64,000 nucleotides of DNA from G963666535 sp963666535 (GCA_963666535.1 OY762913.1:2356001-2420000), one strand, 5' to 3'. Counted from the stretch's first letter, positions 13,468 to 22,920 are shown. Program-made: numbers and translations. Notes: generated from the sequence alone by a model not told the origin.

Positions 13468-15960
13468 TTAGGGATGGAAAAGGAGTCGCGCGCCGATGCT
13501 CGTGCTCGCGCCGCTCGAAGAGATGCCGGCGTAGAAGTAGAACAGACCGGCATACGAGCCATCACCGTAGCTGCCGCTCACCATAAGGACGAGCCAGCCA
13601 GAGCTCGAGCTCACGTAATCCGGGATGTAGGTCGTTTCACTACCGCCATTTGCGGTAGGCAGGAAAGACCATGGGAAGGTGCCGCTCACGCCGATGTTCG
13701 TGATCCATCCGGAGGCCGGGAGGATAACGCCAGCGGCAGTGTAATTGGTGGCGGTGTCGTCGGCGTAGTTTGCTGGCGTGGTGCAGATATACGGTGTGGT
13801 TCCGTTAAAATTGATGCCGTCAATCCATTCCCATATATTGCCCCAAGGGTTTTCAATATGGCGGTACTGAACCTGAGTAGTGCCGTCCGTTCCCGAGGCT
13901 CGCCCAGTGTAATAGGTCATGCTGTCGGTGCCGCCGTTGCTCTGCACGGCGCTGCCGTCCACGTAACCGCGTCCGACTTTCGTCTGACTGTTCCAGTCGG
14001 CAAACTCAACGAGATACAGCAGCCACACAGCGCACCATGAAGCGAAGTCATACTGGCTCCATTTGCTTCCCTTGGCTGCGGAATTCGTGCGGGCAGCGGC
14101 CCTCGTAATACTTGCAAGCGGGGCGGCGCTGGATTTCGAATAATAGCCGGAGATGGTGTTATACCGGGCGACGTACTTGCCACTGCCCGGGTGCTTTGTG
14201 AATCCGCTCTTGGCCTTGTCCGCGACATAGAAGTACCGCTTGGAATTGGCGGAATCGTCAACAATCTTGAAATAATACTCGGGGATAAACACCATCGTGT
14301 CATAGCTGGTACGAGAGAAGCCGGAATCGCCTTTCTTGTAGGAAACCGCATTGCTGATGATGTTGTACTCGTCCATGCCAGACCATGGGGCATAGCTGTC
14401 GAACGGAGAACTGCCGGAACCGGTACCCACCGCAGCGACTGGCTCCGAGGTGATGTTTACGGTGACGAGGCCGTTGGGATCGCCGGTCTTGGTAAGCCTC
14501 GACAAAGCGGTAGAGCTGCCGCCGTAATTCCACATCACTCCGAAAACCTTGATGTAGGAGATTTCGAGGGCATACCCGGTATAGGCGCTACATGCAACGC
14601 TTCCGGCGGCCGTCTCCCCATTGAGAGAAGCCGACACATTCCATGTGCCCGTGTTTGGCAGATAGAACTTTGCCGTGCTGGTGCTGGATGCGGTGAGTGT
14701 TGTAGAGCCATTCGTAGCGGTGACCGTAGAGCCGCTGTCGATGGTGACAGTCAGTGTGATAAAGGTAACTGTCGCCGTATAGGCGTTTCCGGAGGTCGTG
14801 ACGTTCGCAGTGGCAGCAGAGGAAGTGGCGCTGTTCTTTACCGCCGTCACAGTGTACGCGCCGGCATATCTCAGAATCAGGGCGCATTTCCCGGTGGAAT
14901 CGCAGGTCCCGGTATAGGTATGCGTTCCGTCTGTGGCTGTTACCTGGGCGCTGACCTCCGCTGTGACAGTGAGCGTGGCAATAAAATAAGACAGCGTAAC
15001 CGAATACTGCTTCACGCTGTCAACGGCAAGGGTTCCCTCTGAGGATGTTTGGCCGGAAAGCGTTGCGGATACCGTCCAGGTCCCGTAATTCGGAAGGTTG
15101 AATGTGGCCTTTCCACTCGCCGCTGTGCCGGTGAGCGTCGTGGTGCCGTTAGTGCAGGTGACGGTAGATCCTGTGGTAACGGAAACTATAATTTGTGGGA
15201 GCAGCCCGGCGCTGTCATTGCCCCAGGAAGCTTCATAATCAACATTGGAGGTTTTTTTCAGAACCTGCCCGGTGGTCCCACCTGCAGGGATGGATTCCCC
15301 TGCATTGGCTTTCTGATCGAGCGCAGTCTTTGCCGCATCGGAAATCGGCTTGTCCTTATCGGCGGTATTGTCCACATTTCCAAGCCCAACTTGCGAGGCC
15401 GTGACGCCATGCGGGTTAGCCTTATCAAGCTTATGGGTGTCAAGGGCTTCCGCCGTATTCCCGGATGCGGACGAGATTTCCGTGATATCCGCCTGAACCT
15501 CTGCCATCTGTCCGACGGTGACATAGGCTGCGGAGTCGATGGTTGCGGAAAAGCTGGATGCATTCTGCACGGTGACATTCAGAAGATAGTCGTTGACATA
15601 GTTGGGACTGTTTGTGGCGGAAGGAATAGTATCGGGCGTTTCTGCCCTTAGAACCTCAAAAAGCGTCTCGGTGCCGCTGGTGCCAAGCTTCGCATATATG
15701 CCGATAAGACGAAGCTGAAAATCCGACGCTACATCGTTGTTGTTCAGCTGCATGCGCAGCTTTGCGATGGCTCCGGAGCTGGAAATAGAAGTGATCGATA
15801 GGTTTTTGACATAGCCGGGGATAGTGGTGAGCGCGGCCAGATTTTCAACGGCAACATCCGTGCTGCCGCATTTAACCTGCGTAAAATTGAACGCTTTTCC
15901 GGGCGCCGCAGCAACGAGCGCGGCGCCGGCGGTGGTAATGACCTTAGTCCATCTTGCCAT
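13468..15960 (-). CDS. Tail fibre protein, DGR target
   Basis: An 830-residue receptor-binding fibre. Residues 1 to about 165 match phage tail-collar fibre N-termini (DUF3751) that attach to the baseplate. A short linker has the fibre motif GNVDNTADKDKPIS (about residue 200). Three or four Ig/PEGA-like beta repeats follow (GSTVTCTNGTTTLTG, SAQVTATDGTHTYTG, GSTVTATNGSTTLTA). The C-terminal part is a C-type-lectin/FGE-like fold (NPWGNIWEWIDGINF) whose last segment, about residues 782-825, is the variable repeat. Its codons there carry the adenine-templated changes, so binding specificity can be diversified. The stop of the preceding gene overlaps its ATG by one base. Confidence 0.95.
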   Translation of the reverse strand: MARWTKVITTAGAALVAAAPGKAFNFTQVKCGSTDVAVENLAALTTIPGYVKNLSITSISSSGAIAKLRMQLNNNDVASDFQLRLIGIYAKLGTSGTETLFEVLRAETPDTIPSATNSPNYVNDYLLNVTVQNASSFSATIDSAAYVTVGQMAEVQADITEISSASGNTAEALDTHKLDKANPHGVTASQVGLGNVDNTADKDKPISDAAKTALDQKANAGESIPAGGTTGQVLKKTSNVDYEASWGNDSAGLLPQIIVSVTTGSTVTCTNGTTTLTGTAASGKATFNLPNYGTWTVSATLSGQTSSEGTLAVDSVKQYSVTLSYFIATLTVTAEVSAQVTATDGTHTYTGTCDSTGKCALILRYAGAYTVTAVKNSATSSAATANVTTSGNAYTATVTFITLTVTIDSGSTVTATNGSTTLTASSTSTAKFYLPNTGTWNVSASLNGETAAGSVACSAYTGYALEISYIKVFGVMWNYGGSSTALSRLTKTGDPNGLVTVNITSEPVAAVGTGSGSSPFDSYAPWSGMDEYNIISNAVSYKKGDSGFSRTSYDTMVFIPEYYFKIVDDSANSKRYFYVADKAKSGFTKHPGSGKYVARYNTISGYYSKSSAAPLASITRAAARTNSAAKGSKWSQYDFASWCAVWLLYLVEFADWNSQTKVGRGYVDGSAVQSNGGTDSMTYYTGRASGTDGTTQVQYRHIENPWGNIWEWIDGINFNGTTPYICTTPANYADDTATNYTAAGVILPASGWITNIGVSGTFPWSFLPTANGGSETTYIPDYVSSSSGWLVLMVSGSYGDGSYAGLFYFYAGISSSGASTSIGARLLFHP
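13485..13615 (-). repeat. DGR variable repeat (VR)
   Basis: The 131-bp recipient repeat inside the tail fibre gene. Twelve codons differ from the template, for example AAC to AGC, TAC, GGC or ATC and AAT to GAT or TAT. Each change starts at a template adenine. The reading frame stays open to a stop codon just after the repeat. Confidence 0.95.
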
Positions 15961-16481
15961 TAGATGACCTCCTCCTTGTATTCAGTTACCGCGCTGCCGA
16001 AGTTCAGGTCCATTTCGAACGGGCTTATCACGGTGATAATGAGATTAAGATGTGCCGGTATTTTCTTTTTCAGAATGAAATAGCAATCGGCCAGAATGAA
16101 GGTGTCGTTTGTATCCCGGGTGATCTGGATATTAATCACGCCGGGCGTCAGGCTGATGATGCACGGCGATTTTGTGAACACCTTGACCACATTCTTGATA
16201 TCCGTCTGCCCGAAGTGTCCATTGCCGGTATAAAGCGCTACGATCATGCGCTTTCTGTCGTCGAGCGCTCGGCTTCCATCATAGGTAATGCTGAAAAACT
16301 TCTCAACACGGGTAATGGTGGCCTCGTCAGCCAGCCAAATAAAGTTATTGTCACGCATCAGCTGCTGTGCGAGGAACAAGTCGTCGAGCTGCTTACCGGA
16401 TGCCGTAAGATGGGCTTCCATCTCGGTGTTGCCGTCATAGTAGCCCGGCAGGTATGATTTCAGTTCATCATACTTGGACAA
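15960..16481 (-). CDS. Baseplate wedge protein, YmfQ/XkdU-like
   Basis: One hundred and seventy-three residues matching the DUF2313 (YmfQ) tail family: SYLPGYYDGNTEMEAHL near the start and a middle part with RKRMIVALYTGNGHFGQTD. In PBSX-type phages this gene follows the baseplate J gene and precedes the fibre, as here. It overlaps the end of baseplate J by 14 bases. Confidence 0.8.
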   Translation of the reverse strand: MSKYDELKSYLPGYYDGNTEMEAHLTASGKQLDDLFLAQQLMRDNNFIWLADEATITRVEKFFSITYDGSRALDDRKRMIVALYTGNGHFGQTDIKNVVKVFTKSPCIISLTPGVINIQITRDTNDTFILADCYFILKKKIPAHLNLIITVISPFEMDLNFGSAVTEYKEEVI

Positions 16482-17532
16482 TGGTCATCACCCCCAAAAC
16501 AGGGACAGCCGTGTATGGCACGCTGATATTCGCGGTACCGCCTCCAATGGTGAGGTTCGAATAGTCAACCACTCCGTCAACATCGAAGATGATATTGGCA
16601 ATGGCCGCTGCCCGGATGGTCATTCCGCTTTTATCCGCAGAGGCAAGGGTCAGCGATTTAAAATAGACCCTCAAAGCCTCCTCGCAAGCCGCCTTAACGG
16701 TTTCGAGATTTGCCGATGCAGACAGCTGCACGGAGAATGAAATGTCTATGGGAGACGTTGTGGCGGCCACGGAGGTAAAGAAAGACCCGATGTTTGCCGC
16801 ACCGTCTCCAAGCCCGGTACCGCCCGGATCAACATATTCCTGCACCTGCGAGACGAGCGTGCTGCTGGCAGGCAGACCGTCCGTTCCGATCAGGATTGCC
16901 CGAACCGTGTTGTTGCCGTTCCAGAGCGCGTCGACACGGGCGAGGCCGATGCCGGTGATGGATTCACACCAGGTTCGGTAATGTCTGGCGTTCCCGTTCT
17001 GCGATGGATCGGAAATCGCCTCTTTCAGGCGCTGGCGCAAATGTGTGTCCGTTTCCTCGCTTGTCCCGGGCGTGATGGTTGCGCCGAGCACTGCCGAGGT
17101 GAGGCCGGTTATATCGGTGACGGGCACCAGCTGAGTACCGACGGCAACAGAGTTTGGATTCTCGCCGGCTTCTTCGGCCGCCACAACGATATTGCCGGAA
17201 TCGTCATATTGCATCACCCAATAGAAGTCACCGGCGAAGAAGCGCAGGTTTGCCGCAACGGTGGCACCCGTGAAGGTGGCGCTGCGGATATTCGCAATGG
17301 CGGCAGTACGCTCTAAAGAGTGTTCCGCCGCTTTCTGGTCGAGGTATTCGCCCTCAGCGCTGTCGATACTGGTAAGCTCTGCCGTTGTTTCTACCTCGGT
17401 ATAGCACTTAGCGACTTCGAATGCGGTGGGTGCTACAAAATCATAAAACACGCTGCCCTGCCGGGTATCCACTCCGTCGGGCGCCATATCGAGCATTTCC
17501 TGCAAAATTGTTTCAAAGCTGTGGTCAGACAC
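16468..17532 (-). CDS. Baseplate J-like protein, XkdT-like
   Basis: Three hundred and fifty-four residues with the baseplate J pattern: EILDMAPDG-type start, TSIDSAEGEYLDQKAAEHSL near residue 53, and the large domain with GTSEETDTHLRQRLKEAISD, WCESITGIGLARV, GLPASSTLVSQVQEYVDPGG. It forms the wedge of the contractile-tail baseplate. It overlaps the preceding gene by 8 bases. Confidence 0.9.
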   Translation of the reverse strand: MSDHSFETILQEMLDMAPDGVDTRQGSVFYDFVAPTAFEVAKCYTEVETTAELTSIDSAEGEYLDQKAAEHSLERTAAIANIRSATFTGATVAANLRFFAGDFYWVMQYDDSGNIVVAAEEAGENPNSVAVGTQLVPVTDITGLTSAVLGATITPGTSEETDTHLRQRLKEAISDPSQNGNARHYRTWCESITGIGLARVDALWNGNNTVRAILIGTDGLPASSTLVSQVQEYVDPGGTGLGDGAANIGSFFTSVAATTSPIDISFSVQLSASANLETVKAACEEALRVYFKSLTLASADKSGMTIRAAAIANIIFDVDGVVDYSNLTIGGGTANISVPYTAVPVLGVMTIVQV

Positions 17533-17941
17533 TTAGATACACCTCCTGTCCTGTAAGCGCCCCGTAGACCGTATCGACAGAAAATCGAATGATGCGTTCG
17601 TCGGAAGATCTTTCAAACTCAAAGTCATACACACTGGTAATGCGTGCATCCGCGAGCAGCGCTTCTTTTACAATGCGCTTGGCTTCCATTTCGAACAGAT
17701 CCTCGTCGAGGTTCAGGCCTATCAGAGAGTCAGACTCGGAGCCATGCTGATTGTCATATATTAGATAGGCAAACCGCTCTGTGCACATAGTCTTTTGCAC
17801 CAGCTGTTCCATGGCATCAAGCCCGTCGATATACCCGATAATGCGCCCACTGTCAAAGTCGATCTTCGCGGTTTTAGACGGTATCGCCGTGGCGCTGTCG
17901 TCAATTTCATCAATGGAGATTGGAATGTCGAGCGACATCAT
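17525..17941 (-). CDS. Baseplate protein, DUF2634/XkdS-like
   Basis: One hundred and thirty-eight residues with the gp25/DUF2634 pattern GYIDGLDAMEQLVQKTM, TERFAYLIYDNQHG, and VKEALLADARITSVYDFEFE. Such proteins are part of the tail baseplate. Gene order (DUF2577, DUF2634, J, YmfQ) is the same as in PBSX. Confidence 0.85.
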   Translation of the reverse strand: MMSLDIPISIDEIDDSATAIPSKTAKIDFDSGRIIGYIDGLDAMEQLVQKTMCTERFAYLIYDNQHGSESDSLIGLNLDEDLFEMEAKRIVKEALLADARITSVYDFEFERSSDERIIRFSVDTVYGALTGQEVYLSV

Positions 17942-17942
17942 T

Positions 17943-18314
17943 TCACACCTTTCTGTCCAAAATGTAATACATTTCGCCGTTGTTAAAGCACAGGAGATAG
18001 ACCTCCTCGCCTACTTTCAGTCCGTCATGGACCAGGAACGATTTCTTCCCGGAATAGGAATGATGGTGCGATTCAAAGGAGGCGTCGCCGCTGCCGCCCC
18101 CGGTGTCCCCTGTGATGTGGTTCACGGTCATATAGGCGGTGTAATCCGTAAGATGCTTTGGGCAGGCGAGTGTGATGCCGGTGGCAATCATTTTCGACCT
18201 GTTTGAAATCTGCACGGCCAGCGGAGACGTGCTGGTGACTTCCCCCGAACACAGGGAAATGGATTGGGGTACCATGCCCTGAAACAATTCTTTGAGGCTA
18301 TTCGGCTCGCTCAC
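17943..18314 (-). CDS. Tail protein, DUF2577/XkdR-like
   Basis: One hundred and twenty-three residues with the DUF2577 layout: SLKELFQGMVPQSISLCSGE near the N-terminus, then LVHDGLKVGEEVYLLCFNNG near the end. The start is taken as GTG at 18314 behind a GGAG site within the end of the upstream gene. GTG at 18323 is an alternative. Confidence 0.8.
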   Translation of the reverse strand: MSEPNSLKELFQGMVPQSISLCSGEVTSTSPLAVQISNRSKMIATGITLACPKHLTDYTAYMTVNHITGDTGGGSGDASFESHHHSYSGKKSFLVHDGLKVGEEVYLLCFNNGEMYYILDRKV

Positions 18315-18315
18315 A

Positions 18316-19290
18316 TCAATCACTCCATTCCAATTCGTCCGTGCGGGTGATGGTAAGCCGCATGGTGTGTTTTTCTCCGGCAAATGTGTGAGAGTCCTCG
18401 TCCACATAGAAGCCGCCGCTGATACTGAGGTCCGGTATCCTTATCTGGACTGCGGTACCAGAAACCACCGACGGAATGCCGATACCGGAAACGGTAAAGG
18501 TTTCCTCCGCAGCGCTCTTCAGGGTGAGGGTACTGTCGGTCAGGGCTTTCAGTTGAGCGGCGTTCATCTCGCTGCTGGCGGAAAGGATCTCTTGGAAGAT
18601 TCCGTGGTTTTTCTCTACCTCGGCATTGATTGCCTGCGCCACGACCGCGCCGGTATCGTTCAGCATCTTCACCCGTGTTCGGAGTTCGGAAATGCTCTTG
18701 CGGTATTCGTATTCCGTAAGGTTCCCACCGGATTCTATTACCCATTGCACGGCGGCGTCTCGCCTCCGTAAAAGGCTTGCAGCGCCCTTGTCGGAACCGA
18801 TGTAGTATCTTGATCCCGTGGCCTTATAGGTGGCACTGAGCGCCTTCAAAAGGCAATCCCACAGAGTGCCGTTTTCGATGGAGATAGACGGGATTGCGTA
18901 GGAAGTATCGGCTACTGTTCCGACAGTGACGCCAAAGCGGTTACACACGTCCTTGAATACCTGTGAAGCCGTCTTGTTGGTGTAGCTGAACGTATCCGAG
19001 TTATTTGCAAGGTAAATGAGATTGTCGCGGCCGGAGATCTGAAGCTTGTGGGAATTGTCCTGCGTCTGCTCCATGACCTTTCCGCGCATGAGCTCGCTGC
19101 CGTTCCATGTGAAAATGAACTGGCAGCCTTTGAATACGTCGATTCCGGCGCGGTCGAATTCCGGGGCATCCAAGAGGGTGGCGGTCATAGTGCGCCCCGC
19201 CGCCCCCTTACGTCCCGAGGTATTGACCTCTGAAATGAGCTCCGAAACATCGGTGGTAGCGCCGGACTGAATAATTTTTAATCCAATCAT
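18316..19290 (-). CDS. Tail hub protein, XkdQ/YqbQ-like
   Basis: Three hundred and twenty-four residues similar to XkdQ/YqbQ, a baseplate-hub protein of the gp27/VgrG-D type: FKGCQFIFTWNGSELMRGKV, ISGRDNLIYLANNSDTFSYT, and a long middle part with LRTRVKMLNDTGAVV. It is between the LysM protein and DUF2577, as in PBSX. Confidence 0.85.
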   Translation of the reverse strand: MIGLKIIQSGATTDVSELISEVNTSGRKGAAGRTMTATLLDAPEFDRAGIDVFKGCQFIFTWNGSELMRGKVMEQTQDNSHKLQISGRDNLIYLANNSDTFSYTNKTASQVFKDVCNRFGVTVGTVADTSYAIPSISIENGTLWDCLLKALSATYKATGSRYYIGSDKGAASLLRRRDAAVQWVIESGGNLTEYEYRKSISELRTRVKMLNDTGAVVAQAINAEVEKNHGIFQEILSASSEMNAAQLKALTDSTLTLKSAAEETFTVSGIGIPSVVSGTAVQIRIPDLSISGGFYVDEDSHTFAGEKHTMRLTITRTDELEWSD

Positions 19291-19294
19291 GTTA

Positions 19295-19924
19295 TCACCC
19301 CGGGAGCTTCAGTGTTTGTTTCGAGTAAATCGTGTAGGGGGATTTGATGCCGTTCAGGGTGGCAATCTCTTTCCACCTGCTCGAGTCCCCGAGCTTCTTC
19401 TTTGCTATGTTGTAGAGGCAATCGCCGGAAACAACCGCGTAGGTAGCGGAAGTTTCACGGTTATCAACGCGGGTAGCCGCCTTTTCGACCGTGGCTGTGA
19501 TTGTTCCGGATGTTGCCTTTGCGATTGTGACCTTCCGTACGCTCGGTTCCTTCCACTCTTTCAGGGACATAGAAAGGTATATGGTTCCGACATCGCCGCC
19601 CTGCTCGTAATAGGGCATCTTTGAGATTGTGGCGTACATATTCACCGGCGGGTTCGTGCAGATGAGATGCACCGGCTTTTTGTTCTGCTTCATAGCTTTC
19701 AGAGTTTCTATGATCTGATAGCTGTCGCAGCTTTCGGCCGGCAGTTCGGTTTCGAAGTCAACCGGGATAGCAGGCTCGTCCTGCCTGATGGTGACTTCTC
19801 CGAGCCCCACGACGTTCAGGCTTTCATCGTTGGAATCTCCTCCCACATTGACCTTCTCGGGCAGAATGGGGAAGGAAACGCGCTTCTGCTCGTTGTTCGC
19901 TGTAATGACGATCTTAGAACTCAT
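19295..19924 (-). CDS. LysM-domain tail protein, XkdP-like
   Basis: Two hundred and nine residues. The C-terminal 50 are a LysM domain (YAVVSGDCLYNIAKKKLGDS, WKEIATLNGIKSPYTIY) that binds peptidoglycan or acts in hub assembly. The N-terminal part resembles YqbP/XkdP. The start at 19924 has a GAGGGGA site at proper distance; an in-frame ATG at 19933 would be too close to it. Confidence 0.85.
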   Translation of the reverse strand: MSSKIVITANNEQKRVSFPILPEKVNVGGDSNDESLNVVGLGEVTIRQDEPAIPVDFETELPAESCDSYQIIETLKAMKQNKKPVHLICTNPPVNMYATISKMPYYEQGGDVGTIYLSMSLKEWKEPSVRKVTIAKATSGTITATVEKAATRVDNRETSATYAVVSGDCLYNIAKKKLGDSSRWKEIATLNGIKSPYTIYSKQTLKLPG

Positions 19925-22223
19925 AGGACGCATTCCCCTCCTCGTAAATTTCGGCCTTGATAATCTTCATCAGGATAGGCTTCAGGTGAACGATCATGAT
20001 TTCCAGAATATCGTCTTCCGTCATGCCTTGCCCGGAGATCTGGCCGCTGCCGTTGATGTTGATGTTAAATGTCTTGGCTCCGTCGCTGTCGCCGTCTTCG
20101 TCACTCACTTGAACCGGATTGTCGGAAACATTGATGGGCTGGTTTGCTCGGTCGAGGGCGGAGATGATGCGGCCAGTGTCATCAGATGGGAACACGCGAG
20201 ATCCAGCGGCGCCGGTAATCAGCTCTGGTCCTTTTTCTCCGGCGATGAAGGTATTGGGCGCGTCAAACGTGCCTTTTGCCAGCAGTGGGATTTGCGGGAT
20301 ATTGAAGCCCTTGCCACCGACCAGTGGCACCCAGTCTGGAATCTTAATGCTGTTAAGCCCAGACAGAAACGAGTTGATGCCTGTGATAATGATGTTGATT
20401 GGCAGTTTGAACAGCCCGACAAGGCCGTCCCAGATGCCGCTAAACACTTCTTTCACGCCTTCCCACGCCTTTGACCAGTTCCCGGTAAATACGCCGGCAA
20501 GGAAGGTTGTAATGCCGTCCAATATGGTGAACACAGTGGTTCCAAACCCGGTGATTAGCTGCATAAGCCCGGAAATGATCGGCTTGGCCGCGTTCCAGAT
20601 GAAGGTGAACGCCGCTGCCAGCAGCGAGAAAATCGGCTGTAGAATCGCCCACACATTGTTGAAGATGCTGGCGATCTTCGGAATATTTGCCTGCCAATAC
20701 GCGATGAAGGGAACGACAATGTTATTCACAATGAAGTTGAATACGTCTTGGAAGATTGGAAGCAACGTCTGCACGAAAAAGTTTTGAATTCCCTGCAGCG
20801 TAGGCAGGATAGACAGGAATGCGTCTTTGATGGTGCCAATGACGGGCTGTATATAGGAGGCAAGCGTCTGCAAATTGCTCTGCACGCTGCCGACGAAATC
20901 CGTTATCATTCCAATTGAGGCATCGTCAAAGCCCATCGCGGTGAGAATGTCCGTCGCTCCACCGGCAATGTCTCCGGAGAAGATTTTTTGCCAGCCGCCG
21001 ATGAATGCTTTTGCGTTGTCCTCCGCCATGCCCGCGATATCACCCGCGTCTGCGCCGAAAAGCTGTTCTATGGCACCGGAGAACCCGAGGTTGCTGAATA
21101 GGCCGGCAATATCGCTGATGGCTCCCTGCACGGATGTAAAGATAGGCTCTGCCACATCCCACACCTTCAGAATGGCTCCTACCAACTTGTCTCCGATGTT
21201 CACCTTCAGGACATCGAACTTGGCTTTCAGCTTGTCCAGCTTACGGGCGAAGCTTTCCTCCATCTTTGAGAAGGCTGTATCGGTGGCGCCGGATGCCGCG
21301 CCCATCTCTTCGAGGGCAGCCGAGAATTTATCGGTTGCGTTGCCGGTCAGGGAGAGGGCCGCATTGCCCGCTTCGACGCTGCTGAAAAGCTCGTTGACAC
21401 CTACATTCGACTTTTGGGCGTATTGCTCGAGCAACTGCAGAGCGTCCTGCGTGTTACCTCCGGACGCGATAAACTCCTTGAAGCTTTTGCCGGCCACGTC
21501 CTTGAAGGTCTTGCCGACCTCGGAACCGGTATCGGACAATTCAACGAAAGCCTGCCGCAGCTGTGTCGTTGCGGTAGCCGTAGGAACGCCCTGTGCCGTG
21601 ATCGTGGCCAGTGCGGCGGATACATCTTGGAAGGATATGCCCGCTGAGGAAGCCGTAGGCAGCACGTTATACAGGCTTGCCGACAGCTCCTCAAAAGTCG
21701 TTTTGCCGAGTTTGACGGTCGTGAACATCAGATCAGACGCGGTATTCACGTCCATGGTATCAGAGCCGTAGGAATTTACGACGGTTGTCAGGCCATCGAC
21801 AGCGGTTTCGAGGGTTGTAACGCCGCCCACAGCCGCCTTGTTGGCCGTGGTGAGGAAGTCAAACACATTATCCTTGCTCACGCCAGCAGAGATCGCCTGA
21901 TACATGGCTGGGATTGCTTCATCGGTAAGTACGCCATTTTCCTGGGCGAAGTCTTTGACCTGTTGCGTCATTTCGTCCATAGCGTCGCCAGAAATACCCG
22001 GCAGCAGCGTGAATACTTCATTCATTCCACTCTCGAAATTGGTGAAAGAGCTGACGCATTCTTTACCGAACTGAACGACCTTCGTTGCGGTAAAAACGCC
22101 GGCAGCGACTCCGGCGAGCTTTTTGAATGTGCTCGTCAGACCGCTGCCGGATTTTTCAATGCCATTGAGTGTGTTACTTACCTTGTCCTGTGCTGAGAAT
22201 ATTGCCCGAAAATCTACCGCCAA
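19914..22223 (-). CDS. Tail tape measure protein
   Basis: Seven hundred and sixty-nine residues with a TP901-type tape-measure N-terminus (FGKECVSSFTNFESGMNEVF, QAISAGVSKDNVFDF, DLMFTTVKLGKTTFEELSAS) and long hydrophobic helices from about residue 480 to 640. It sets tail length and is packed in the tube. TTG start at 22223 with an AAGGAGG site, immediately after the frameshift product of the tail chaperone gene. Confidence 0.95.
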   Translation of the reverse strand: MAVDFRAIFSAQDKVSNTLNGIEKSGSGLTSTFKKLAGVAAGVFTATKVVQFGKECVSSFTNFESGMNEVFTLLPGISGDAMDEMTQQVKDFAQENGVLTDEAIPAMYQAISAGVSKDNVFDFLTTANKAAVGGVTTLETAVDGLTTVVNSYGSDTMDVNTASDLMFTTVKLGKTTFEELSASLYNVLPTASSAGISFQDVSAALATITAQGVPTATATTQLRQAFVELSDTGSEVGKTFKDVAGKSFKEFIASGGNTQDALQLLEQYAQKSNVGVNELFSSVEAGNAALSLTGNATDKFSAALEEMGAASGATDTAFSKMEESFARKLDKLKAKFDVLKVNIGDKLVGAILKVWDVAEPIFTSVQGAISDIAGLFSNLGFSGAIEQLFGADAGDIAGMAEDNAKAFIGGWQKIFSGDIAGGATDILTAMGFDDASIGMITDFVGSVQSNLQTLASYIQPVIGTIKDAFLSILPTLQGIQNFFVQTLLPIFQDVFNFIVNNIVVPFIAYWQANIPKIASIFNNVWAILQPIFSLLAAAFTFIWNAAKPIISGLMQLITGFGTTVFTILDGITTFLAGVFTGNWSKAWEGVKEVFSGIWDGLVGLFKLPINIIITGINSFLSGLNSIKIPDWVPLVGGKGFNIPQIPLLAKGTFDAPNTFIAGEKGPELITGAAGSRVFPSDDTGRIISALDRANQPINVSDNPVQVSDEDGDSDGAKTFNININGSGQISGQGMTEDDILEIMIVHLKPILMKIIKAEIYEEGNASYEF

Positions 22224-22228
22224 CTAAA

Positions 22229-22438
22229 TCACCTCCTTCGGTGGTTTTTGCCGTAAATCCGCCGGAGAACTTCCAATATCCTGTTGGCTGCGGATCTCGG
22301 GCGTTTTTCTTCGATTTTGTCGGATGCAATGAGGAATGCTTGCTTTCTGACATCCATGCGGGAAAACTCAAACGGGTCGAGCCCATGACGCTGCCATAGC
22401 GTGTGAGCCCAACCCGCAAGAGAATCCCGCTCTATTAG
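22229..22438 (-). CDS. Tail chaperone C-terminal extension made by -1 frameshift
   Basis: The frame one base back from the end of the XkdN-like gene is open for 69 codons and ends at TGA 22229-22231, just before the tape measure. It encodes a compact helical, basic domain (LIERDSLAGWAHTLWQRHGL, then MDVRKQAFLIASDKIEEKRP). It has no start signal of its own. Joined to the upstream gene it would give a 230-residue product, like the gpG-T or XkdN/XkdO type pairs of other tailed phages. Confidence 0.8.
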   Translation of the reverse strand, partial: LIERDSLAGWAHTLWQRHGLDPFEFSRMDVRKQAFLIASDKIEEKRPRSAANRILEVLRRIYGKNHRRR

Positions 22439-22920
22439 TTTTTTGCTTCATCCACCAGATCATCATCAGTGGATTCGTCATCGCTGGTGTTCACGCCCGC
22501 AAGCTCGCTCACCGCGTTAGAAACATAGCTGTAATCCTTGGGCCTCTTGAACACCTTGAAAGGCATATCCAACACATCGACGCACTTGTAGAACTTCATC
22601 AGCTCCGTATCATGCAGGTCGGGGAATACCAGAGCGTCGACGATCATGCGATTGGTGGCGCGCACATTGTCGGTTTCGGATTCCAGAACCGGCTTGCCGC
22701 CGCGGTCGAAGACGCGCTTGCCCTTCTCGTCGATAACGATGCGGTTTTTGGTGTAGAGCTTCCGAATGTTGTTGATTTCCTCCGTGCCGAGGGCGCGGAT
22801 TTTCAAGGGGATGACCGCTCTGGTTTCCGGGTCCTTGAACGTGTCAATGCCGGGCACCTCAACAACCTGATCCTCGAGCAGGTCTTCACGCATAAAAAAT
22901 TTCAAATCATAATTAGGCAT
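22435..22920 (-). CDS. Tail assembly chaperone, XkdN-like
   Basis: One hundred and sixty-one residues with the XkdN pattern: VVEVPGIDTFKDPETRAV, FVDALVFPDLHDTELMKFY-type middle part and LDMPFKVFKRPKDYSYV. It lies between the tail tube and the tape measure, the fixed position of tail chaperones. Its last codons GCA AAA AAC TAA contain a slippery site. Confidence 0.85.
   Translation of the reverse strand: MPNYDLKFFMREDLLEDQVVEVPGIDTFKDPETRAVIPLKIRALGTEEINNIRKLYTKNRIVIDEKGKRVFDRGGKPVLESETDNVRATNRMIVDALVFPDLHDTELMKFYKCVDVLDMPFKVFKRPKDYSYVSNAVSELAGVNTSDDESTDDDLVDEAKN
22438..22444 (-). promoter_or_regulatory. Slippery heptamer A AAA AAC for -1 frameshifting
   Basis: On the minus strand the codons are GCA AAA AAC followed directly by TAA TAG. 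A AAA AAC is a canonical -1 slip site in bacteria. Slipping back by one base gives CTA ATA GAG and enters the 69-codon open extension. The two stop codons in the zero frame and the absence of a start for the extension support this. Confidence 0.85.
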
